NCBI GenBank assembly: GCA_050252075.1
Contig: JBFWLP010000084.1
Coordinates: 1-14,077, forward strand
Reading direction: 5' to 3'
From: JAAYGT01 sp050252075
GTDB lineage: Bacteria; Pseudomonadota; Gammaproteobacteria; Burkholderiales; Burkholderiaceae_B
Length of the DNA stretch: 14,077 bases
Shown: positions 1-5,886 of the stretch, piece by piece
Layout: every line of letters begins with the position of its first letter
Position numbering within the stretch: the stretch's first letter is position 1
Translations under genes and position numbers: made by a program
The notes under the pieces: generated by a model
The model's database searches: none
Seen by the model: only the letters and a program-made list of their open reading frames with translations
Told to the model about the DNA's origin: nothing

Positions 1-120
1 ACCCGACGCGATAGAAAGCCAAACGTAATACGCGACGTAAATGCGTCCAAAAATAGCTTCTATATAGTCAAAATTCAATTTTATAAGCGCAACGTCACTT
101 CCGACCACCTTGAAAGCGCA
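1..120 (+). other. AT-rich leader and possible end of an upstream gene
   Basis: This stretch precedes the first complete gene. In frame 2 a short open frame enters from the left edge and stops at TAA 26-28, which could be the last codons of an upstream gene, but eight codons cannot be identified. Frame 1 is also open from base 1 into the glycosyltransferase, so an upstream start for that gene cannot be excluded from this window alone. No convincing promoter was seen. Confidence 0.3.
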
Positions 121-1284
121 ATGCCTCAAAAAAACAGAACCCCTAAGACAGAAAAGAAAACAATACTTCTTCTTTCTGCGCATGCACGATCTCTAATAAA
201 CTTCCGAGGGCCACTCTTAAAAGACCTGTTGGCGAAAGGCTTGCACGTCCATGTCGCTGCACCCGATATAGATGCAGACAAAAAAATAGCCTCAGCCCTT
301 TCGGCATTAGGAGTAGTATCACACAACCTTGCCTTAAACCGAGCCAGCTTTAATCCATTGTCCGATATTTATTCTTTCATTAATATAATTTTACTATTAA
401 TTAGAATAAAACCAGACTTCATATTCACATACAATATCAAACCCGTATTGTATGGCTGCATGGCCGCAAGAATCGCTAGAATCCCGGTACGAACCGCCCT
501 TATTACTGGATTAGGGTATGCATTTTCAGAAAGCAAAAGTCTGAAAAGCTCTATTGCTCAACGAATAACCAGAACCCTGTACCGAAAGGCGCTTAAGTCA
601 GCTACTCTAGTAATATTCCAGAACCAAGACGATCCAGCAGACCTAAAAAGAGAGGGAATTTTAGATTCTCACACAAACTACGTAGTTGTAGGTGGCTCTG
701 GAGTAGATACACAGCACTTTACTTACAAAACCAGGACTAACGCGCAACCACGATTTTTGATGCTTTCTCGCCTTCTAATAGAAAAGGGGGTGAGAGACTA
801 TGTAGACGCAGCCAAAATAGTAAAATCCATTCACCCCAAAGTCGATTTTGTTTTAGCTGGAGAAATCGACTCTAACCCGAACTCTATAAAGCAGGAAGAA
901 CTTGATAGCTGGATAGCCAATAACGATATCTGCTACCTTGGCAGGATACCCGATGTCAGAGAAGAGCTATCAAGCTGCACAGCCTTTGTCTTGCCCAGTT
1001 ATTATCGAGAGGGAATCCCCAGAACGATTTTAGAGGCACTTGCATCCGGCAGGCCTGTAATTACTACCAACTCTGTTGGCTGCAAGGAACCTATAGAGGA
1101 AGGATTAAATGGCTTTCTAGTTCCTCCAAAAAGTCCACAACTACTCGCAGAGCGTATGCTAATACTCATTCATGACCAGGCTCTCGCAGAAAAAATGGGA
1201 GCATCGGCGAGAGAGGTGGCCGAGAATTGCTACGACGTTCGCATCATCAATTCGACGATGCTTAGTAAAATGGGAATTATATAG
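121..1284 (+). CDS. Glycosyltransferase family 4 (GT-B fold)
   Basis: Probably a retaining glycosyltransferase that adds a sugar from a nucleotide-sugar donor to a lipid-linked glycan at the cytoplasmic face of the inner membrane. The N-terminus (KKTILLLSAHARSLINFRGP, about residues 12-31) is the usual opening of GT4 enzymes that build O-antigen or capsule units. The C-terminal donor domain has SRLLIEKGVRDYVDA and then REGIPRTILEALASGRPVIT, which contains the EX7E motif typical of GT4. Its 387 residues are normal for the family. The start at 121 puts a lysine-rich tail of about 10 residues before the first beta strand; the frame stays open upstream, so the start is not certain. It is followed after 13 bp by the next gene, so the two are probably co-transcribed. 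It is much more AT-rich than genes after 4.9 kb, as expected for a transferred polysaccharide locus. Sugar specificity cannot be read from sequence. Confidence 0.92.
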   Translation: MPQKNRTPKTEKKTILLLSAHARSLINFRGPLLKDLLAKGLHVHVAAPDIDADKKIASALSALGVVSHNLALNRASFNPLSDIYSFINIILLLIRIKPDFIFTYNIKPVLYGCMAARIARIPVRTALITGLGYAFSESKSLKSSIAQRITRTLYRKALKSATLVIFQNQDDPADLKREGILDSHTNYVVVGGSGVDTQHFTYKTRTNAQPRFLMLSRLLIEKGVRDYVDAAKIVKSIHPKVDFVLAGEIDSNPNSIKQEELDSWIANNDICYLGRIPDVREELSSCTAFVLPSYYREGIPRTILEALASGRPVITTNSVGCKEPIEEGLNGFLVPPKSPQLLAERMLILIHDQALAEKMGASAREVAENCYDVRIINSTMLSKMGII

Positions 1285-1297
1285 ACACAGGTGCGCA

Positions 1298-2047
1298 ATG
1301 AGAAACATAAAGACTATATTAAAAGTGATCTATGGAATTTTACTATCGCCGATATTATATTGGTCTGCTCGACACCAGCATGCCATTCACCAAGCAATTA
1401 TTAGGCCACTCACCTCAGGCCCTTTTAAAGGAAAATTAATCGGTGAGATATGGGACCATGTCTACCAGTTGGAATCAGGAGCTGTCGATAACGACAGCTT
1501 TACGCAAGCAGTATGTCTTTCTATGCAAAACGCAGTTCGAGATGGACAGATTGATTACTGGCTGAAGATGCCTACAAAGCCAGAGCAAAATATTGATATA
1601 AGTTTGTGTCGCAGCATCTTTTATACTCCTTTAAAACGCTGGCATCTGAACTTGCATTTCATGGCCGAGGGCAATATTCATAACCCACATGGCCATCGAG
1701 ATGTCTTATCCACGCAAGTTATCGCAAAAGGTAGGATGAAGGTCCAAGAGTTCGACTTGATAGACTCTCTTGAGAAAAATCCAACCACGTTAATAATACG
1801 GAGAGATGAAGTTGTTGACGCTGTCAGCGGCTTCATTACCACTGACAGTGTATGTAATGTTCACGGATTCGAGCCTTACCTCGGGCCTGCCGTCAGGTTT
1901 CAGTTTTACCTTAGGGGTCAAGGCGGCATCAAGGGGGTTCTATTTCCAAAACGCGGCAGGCTTTATGTTCATCCAATTTGGGATACTCGGGATGGAAACA
2001 CAGTGCTTGCCAATCTAGGTCGGAGCGGGCGACCTGGAGAATCGTGA
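1298..2047 (+). CDS. Cupin-like protein of unknown function in the polysaccharide locus
   Basis: I do not recognise a named family. The start at ATG 1298 is chosen because AGGTG lies 4 bases upstream and because it removes a long overlap with the glycosyltransferase; an ATG at 1172 would give a 42-residue extension inside that gene. The 249-residue product opens with a hydrophobic stretch (about 9-22) that could be a weak membrane anchor. The middle looks like a cupin: NPHGHRDVLSTQ (residues 129-140) gives an HxH pair, followed by a Gly (145), with a later His at NVHGFEP (189) and beta-rich sequence between. Such a set could bind a metal, so a dioxygenase, epimerase or isomerase role is possible but unproven. 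The last 15 residues are Gly/Arg-rich and unlike the rest, so the 3' end may be altered. It ends 170 bp before the tail of the opposing operon. Confidence 0.72.
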   Translation: MRNIKTILKVIYGILLSPILYWSARHQHAIHQAIIRPLTSGPFKGKLIGEIWDHVYQLESGAVDNDSFTQAVCLSMQNAVRDGQIDYWLKMPTKPEQNIDISLCRSIFYTPLKRWHLNLHFMAEGNIHNPHGHRDVLSTQVIAKGRMKVQEFDLIDSLEKNPTTLIIRRDEVVDAVSGFITTDSVCNVHGFEPYLGPAVRFQFYLRGQGGIKGVLFPKRGRLYVHPIWDTRDGNTVLANLGRSGRPGES

Positions 2048-2142
2048 AAGCCGCAGCCACCTCTATGTTTTAGCTAGCAATATGGTTAGCGAGTCTCTGA
2101 CGAGTCAGGATGTCGTGCAGGCATTGATGCGCATTGTGACGG

Positions 2143-2163
2143 GGCGCGGCACTTTGCCGCGCC
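2143..2163. terminator. GC-rich stem-loop between convergent genes
   Basis: A perfect 9-bp stem (GGCGCGGCA and TGCCGCGCC) encloses a 3-base loop. It lies between the two convergent transcription units, where a bidirectional terminator is expected. There is no clear T-tract on either side, so intrinsic termination is inferred from position and stem strength only. Confidence 0.45.
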
Positions 2164-2165
2164 GC

Positions 2166-2217
2166 TGTAATGACCCAGCAGTTTCTGCTCAGAGCAGAAA
2201 ATCAGTGGGTCGTTACA
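2166..2217. repeat. Long palindrome at the 3' end of the dehydrogenase gene
   Basis: Outer arms TGTAATGACCCA (2166-2177) and TGGGTCGTTACA (2206-2217) pair over 12 positions with one G-T wobble. Inner arms TTTCTGCTC and GAGCAGAAA (2182-2200) form a second perfect inverted repeat. The palindrome ends exactly at the stop codon of the minus-strand dehydrogenase. It may act as a terminator for that operon. The outer arms also resemble, from memory, terminal repeats of some IS21-family elements, so a tiny mobile-element remnant is an alternative. Confidence 0.5.
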
Positions 2218-3189
2218 TTAGTATCCCATCCATACTTTGACTGGAGTAAGCATGGGATCTTGCCTTTCCCAACAACGAGCATTATTAAAAAAAACATCTA
2301 ACGCACGGTTTAAATAGTGTGGTGATGTCCCCGAAACATGTGGGGTGAGTAACACGTTAGGCCTATTCCAAAGTCTAGATGTAGATGGTAAGGGTTGGAT
2401 TTCAAACACATCTAGCGCTGCGCCACGCAAATGACCCTCATCCAAGAGGTCGGCGATCGCGTCTTCAACAACGACACCACCACGAGAGATGTCCACGACA
2501 ATTGCCCCCTGAGGCAGCGCCGACAGGCAAGCGTGATCGACCATCCCTCGAGTTTCGGATGTTAGTGGCACACATACCACCAGCGCCATCGCCTTGTTCA
2601 AATGGGGAAAGGCGTCCGCGAAATCACACGTCACATCCGCCCAAGATACGGGTTCAGGACTTCGTTTAACCGCTATCACACGCATGCCAAACGCCTTGGC
2701 ACGTATCGCTACGCTTTCTCCAACTGCGCCAGCTCCGAGCACCATCAAGGTTTGATCAGTAAGTTCGCCCAGCCAAGCTCGCTGCCAATTCCGCTCTCTC
2801 GACTGTTCGATGAAACGATCGAAGCTCTTGGTGAAATGCAGAAGCGCACCGATGGCGTATTCGCTCATTTGTGGTCCGTGGACACCTGTGCTCTTAGTTA
2901 AGGTTAAGGTGGACCAATTCAGAGGCATCTGCCAAATTTTTTCAACCCCTGCCGAGAGGAAATGCACCCATTCGCAGCCGGCTATTCGCGCAAATGCTTC
3001 CGGCAGCCAGGGCAGGGTAGGAGTGATAACCACCGGGTATGAGCCGACTGAAACTTCATCTGGAGACCCGGCAAAAATTACCTCGGTGTTCGGCAGATGA
3101 GCGGCGAAAGTACTTAGCACCAATTCTTTCTGCTGCTCGAGAACATCGGGTTTCTGCAAAAACAAAACACGCTCTATTTTGTGTTTCAT
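2218..3189 (-). CDS. D-isomer-specific 2-hydroxyacid dehydrogenase
   Basis: Predicted cytosolic NAD(P)-dependent oxidoreductase that interconverts a 2-keto acid and a D-2-hydroxy acid, closest in layout to GhrA/SerA-type enzymes. The nucleotide-binding motif is LGAGAVG (about residues 151-157). Catalytic Arg is in DISRGG (R236) and catalytic His in LTPHVSG (H284). The segment DVFEIQPLP has Gln265 at the position that is normally the catalytic Glu (R+29, as in E. coli SerA R240/E269), an unusual change. Length (323 residues) is normal. A good AAGGA site sits about 7 bases before the ATG, and the ATG overlaps the aldolase stop by 4 bases (ATGA), so the two are translationally coupled. A role in making a hydroxy-acid unit or substituent for the glycan is inferred from the operon only; the substrate is unknown. 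Confidence 0.88.
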   Translation of the reverse strand: MKHKIERVLFLQKPDVLEQQKELVLSTFAAHLPNTEVIFAGSPDEVSVGSYPVVITPTLPWLPEAFARIAGCEWVHFLSAGVEKIWQMPLNWSTLTLTKSTGVHGPQMSEYAIGALLHFTKSFDRFIEQSRERNWQRAWLGELTDQTLMVLGAGAVGESVAIRAKAFGMRVIAVKRSPEPVSWADVTCDFADAFPHLNKAMALVVCVPLTSETRGMVDHACLSALPQGAIVVDISRGGVVVEDAIADLLDEGHLRGAALDVFEIQPLPSTSRLWNRPNVLLTPHVSGTSPHYLNRALDVFFNNARCWERQDPMLTPVKVWMGY

Positions 3190-4001
3190 TTTTTTTCCTT
3201 CGCAAGCTCGGCAGCCTTAGATGACAGCCTTGCATGATTGCTTAGCAATGCCTCAGCCGGTGTCTCTTGCCAAACCCGTTCTACACGCTGAATAGCTGCG
3301 ATTTCGGTCTTTAGGTCGATCGTCTGCTTTAGCGCTTCCAGCGAAGCCGCCCGCCCATGAAAGGCTCGTGACAAAATCACCCAGTCGGAGCCCAAACGCA
3401 CATGCTCACCAAGAATCCAGTCGGCAGGTAAGCTACCCTGGCCGATTCGGCCGATGCCACCGATTCCGAACTCCAGGCCCGCTTCACGGCACAAAGCCGT
3501 GGCCCCGTCCAACAAACGACCCCCGAGCACCTCGAATAAGAAATCTAACTGCATGTCTAGCGATAAATCATTTAAGCCAAAGTGCACTAGATCATTATCG
3601 TCTAACAACTGCAATATAGCAGGCAAACGAGCAAGGGCCGCTGCGGTCTCTACCAGAAGGGTGACCGGCGTCTCTTGAGCCAGTGCTTTAAATTGAGCAA
3701 CTTCCCCCACCCTTCGAAACATAGGCAGCATCACTCGATCCGCTCCAGCATCGATTGCGGAACGAACTTCGTCTGCCGTTTCCTCCCATGGGGGATTAAT
3801 GCGGACGAGTAGCTCCGACTCTGTTAGCACTTTGGCCAAGGCTTCGACGTCGCCGATCGTGTGCGCCGCCGTGTGTGTATCCAAATGACCTTGCCGCGCA
3901 GCCTTGCCTCGGGTTTCCATGTCCACGAAAATAGTAGAAACACCAGACTCTTCCGCATACTGAGCGATGTTCGGATTTGCCGTAATCAGTAACGTTTTCA
4001 T
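3186..4001 (-). CDS. HpcH/HpaI-family aldolase (class II, metal-dependent type)
   Basis: Likely a TIM-barrel carbon-carbon lyase that cleaves or forms 2-keto-hydroxy acids, usually with pyruvate or oxaloacetate as the keto partner. Family features are visible: STIFVDMETRG (residues 22-32), LVRINPPW with the conserved Arg (R67), and the metal-ligand pair E118 (LLVETAAAL) and D145 (FGLNDLSLDM). The length of 271 residues fits. It sits between the sugar transferase and the dehydrogenase with 4-base overlaps on both sides, a strong sign of one coupled operon. A strong purine-rich ribosome site (AAAGGAA) lies about 5 bases before the ATG, inside the end of the transferase gene. An aldolase plus a keto-acid reductase beside an initiating transferase suggests a short route to an acidic glycan component. 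That route is inference; citrate-lyase-beta-like activity on another substrate is possible. Confidence 0.85.
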   Translation of the reverse strand: MKTLLITANPNIAQYAEESGVSTIFVDMETRGKAARQGHLDTHTAAHTIGDVEALAKVLTESELLVRINPPWEETADEVRSAIDAGADRVMLPMFRRVGEVAQFKALAQETPVTLLVETAAALARLPAILQLLDDNDLVHFGLNDLSLDMQLDFLFEVLGGRLLDGATALCREAGLEFGIGGIGRIGQGSLPADWILGEHVRLGSDWVILSRAFHGRAASLEALKQTIDLKTEIAAIQRVERVWQETPAEALLSNHARLSSKAAELAKEKK

Positions 4002-4645
4002 TTGCGTTCCTTTCCTTCCTTCCGCAGGGAGTCCCGGTAGGCTCGCCAGTTTTGCACCTCGCCGCCATAGATGCCCTTGCCAGTGAGCACTACGTGTACG
4101 GTGCGAAACAACAACCCTAAATCATAAAAGAAGCCATAGTTACGCGCATATTCGGCATCTGCCTCGACTTGCTGCAGCCATCCCAAGCTACGACGTCCTC
4201 GAACCTGCGCCAGCCCCGTGAGCCCTGGGCGAACCGAAAACCGTGAAAGATACTCAGGAGGCACGACTTCCAATTGCTCTGGAAGTATTGGACGCGGTCC
4301 TACCAAGCTCATATCACCGATAAAAATATTCCAAAGCTGAGGCAACTCATCTAAGGAGGTTTTTCGTAGAAATTTTCCTGAGCGAGTGATCCTTGGGTCG
4401 TCGCCTTCGCTCACTACCTGCTCACGATGCTGATCGATACTATCTGGTTCTCGATCAATCATTGTACGAAATTTGATTACACGGAACACTCTCTGCTCTA
4501 GCCCAACACGGCGTTGTTTAAAAAATATGCGTCCCTCGCTATCGATTCGAATCCAGATGGCTAAAATCAAAAATAGGGGAGAAAGCACTAGCAAGGCAAT
4601 ACCGCTAATAGCGATGTCAAGAATGCGTTTTATAAACTTCTTCAT
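3998..4645 (-). CDS. Initiating sugar-phosphate transferase (PglC/WcaJ family, bacterial sugar transferase)
   Basis: Transfers a sugar-1-phosphate from a UDP-sugar to undecaprenyl phosphate, the first step of lipid-linked glycan assembly, at the inner membrane. The product is 215 residues, the short single-domain PglC-like form rather than the long WbaP/WcaJ form. Residues 8-32 form the hydrophobic re-entrant anchor. KQRRVG and FRVIKFRTM (about 43-62) and SLDELPQLWN (97-106) are hallmark motifs; D99-E100 is the expected catalytic dyad. GPRPILPEQ and VRPGLTGLAQVRGR complete the family core. It is the first complete gene of the minus operon. The donor sugar is probably a UDP-2-acetamido-deoxysugar, perhaps one made by the dehydratase encoded at 5887-7920. 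This link is inferred. Confidence 0.93.
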   Translation of the reverse strand: MKKFIKRILDIAISGIALLVLSPLFLILAIWIRIDSEGRIFFKQRRVGLEQRVFRVIKFRTMIDREPDSIDQHREQVVSEGDDPRITRSGKFLRKTSLDELPQLWNIFIGDMSLVGPRPILPEQLEVVPPEYLSRFSVRPGLTGLAQVRGRRSLGWLQQVEADAEYARNYGFFYDLGLLFRTVHVVLTGKGIYGGEVQNWRAYRDSLRKEGKERK

Positions 4646-4678
4646 ATTTTTTGCTTATCCGAGCCATGTGGTTGCATA

Positions 4679-4834
4679 CTATTGCAGGGAATGTCGTAGA
4701 AACACATCTCTCCAAGGCGGTAGGCGTTCAATTTCTCTGTAACTATAAAAAACCGCGTTCATTTCATCTAAGCGACCGTTCACAAGCAACTCTGTTCCTA
4801 TTTGCAGTCCCGAAAACTCGGTGGTGATAGCGAT
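4679..4834 (-). pseudogene. Possible C-terminal remnant of an unknown gene
   Basis: An open frame begins right after two tandem TGA codons and ends with TAG at 4679-4681, 34 bases before the sugar transferase start on the same strand. It encodes about 51 residues of protein-like composition (for example NAVFYSYREIERLPPWRDVF). An ATG at 4762 lacks a ribosome site. A TTG at 4789 has GGA about 6 bases upstream, so a small 36-residue protein is possible. I favour the tail of a lost gene that once headed the operon. The family is not recognised. Confidence 0.3.
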
Positions 4835-4904
4835 TCATCACCGCTCATTTATTAAAGTCGTCGTCATCATTGGCTTTTCATTCTAGGTCCGAACCAGACT
4901 TTCC

Positions 4905-5864
4905 ATGCGCTACGACCTCACCGACCTCAAGCTCCTCGTCCACATCGCCGAAGCCCGCAGCCTCACCCGCGCGGCCGAGCGTTGCCATCTGTCCGTGCCA
5001 TCGGTTAGCCAGCGGGTGCGGCATCTGGAAGAGAGTCTGGGCGTTCCCATCCTGCAGCGCCAGGCGCGCGGGGTGGAACTGACCCAGGCCGGCCAGGTGA
5101 TCGAGCGGCGCGCCCTTCGCATTTTGCGCGAGCTTTCGTGCCTGCACGATGAGCTGTTGCCCTTTGCCCAGGGGGTGTATGGCGAGGCTCGCTTGATGGC
5201 CACCACGGTGGCCATGGCGACATTTTTGCCGGAAGCCTTGGCGGTGTTCTTGCGCCAGCATCCGAAAATCAATGTGCAGGTGGAAGAGGCAAACTCTTGG
5301 GACATACTGAGCGCCACCGCCGCCAATCGTATCGACCTTGGCGTGATTGCCCACCGCGGCAACGATACCTCGCTGGCCTACCAAACCCTGTACCGCGACA
5401 ATCTGTTGGTGTTGCTGCCCTCCGGTGCGCCTTTGGCCAGCACCGCCGCCATCGGTTTCGACGCTTTGCTGCAACAGCACGAGTTTGTTGGTTTCGGCCG
5501 TTTGAGCGCGGTCGATGGCTTTTTGGACGAAGCGGCCGCCAAGTTGGGCAAGCGCCGTTCGGTGCGGGCCCAGGTGGGCACGCTGGAGGCGCTGGTGAGC
5601 ATGGTGGCGCACGATGTGGGCGTTGCGGTGGTGCCGCAAAGCCTGGCGTATCGGCTGGAGCCGGATCCGCGCGTTTGTGTATTGCCCATGGATGAGGAAT
5701 GGGCCAGCCGCGAGATCAGCCTGTGCTGGCTGCAAAACGAGGAGCAACCCGGTTACGTGACGGCCTTGCGGCAGGCACTGGTGGGCGCGGCGGCGGCCAT
5801 GTCTCGCTTGATCGAGAGCCGCTTGGAAGCGGGCGATCGGCCCCGCCCGCCAATCGACTTTTGA
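4905..5864 (+). CDS. LysR-type transcriptional regulator
   Basis: Cytoplasmic DNA-binding regulator. Residues 1-63 are the LysR winged helix-turn-helix (DLTDLKLLVHIAEARSLTRA, then SVPSVSQRVRHLEESLG). The remainder is a periplasmic-binding-protein-like effector domain, with LMATTVAMATFLPEALAVFL and GVAVVPQSLA typical of this class. Its 319 residues fit the family. The start at MRYDLTDLK is the usual position relative to the HTH, although the ribosome site is weak. The 259 bp upstream separate it from the divergent sugar transferase operon, where LysR regulators often bind, so control of that operon is possible but not shown. It ends 22 bp from the convergent dehydratase gene with no obvious terminator between. 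GC content is clearly higher than to its left, so it may be the edge of the chromosomal backbone. Confidence 0.93.
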   Translation: MRYDLTDLKLLVHIAEARSLTRAAERCHLSVPSVSQRVRHLEESLGVPILQRQARGVELTQAGQVIERRALRILRELSCLHDELLPFAQGVYGEARLMATTVAMATFLPEALAVFLRQHPKINVQVEEANSWDILSATAANRIDLGVIAHRGNDTSLAYQTLYRDNLLVLLPSGAPLASTAAIGFDALLQQHEFVGFGRLSAVDGFLDEAAAKLGKRRSVRAQVGTLEALVSMVAHDVGVAVVPQSLAYRLEPDPRVCVLPMDEEWASREISLCWLQNEEQPGYVTALRQALVGAAAAMSRLIESRLEAGDRPRPPIDF

Positions 5865-5886
5865 GCAGCTTGCAGCCACAGCGGGC

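Noticed and set aside
2385..3224. Plus-strand open frames over the dehydrogenase gene
   Set aside because: They are short and antisense to a gene with intact nucleotide-binding and catalytic motifs.
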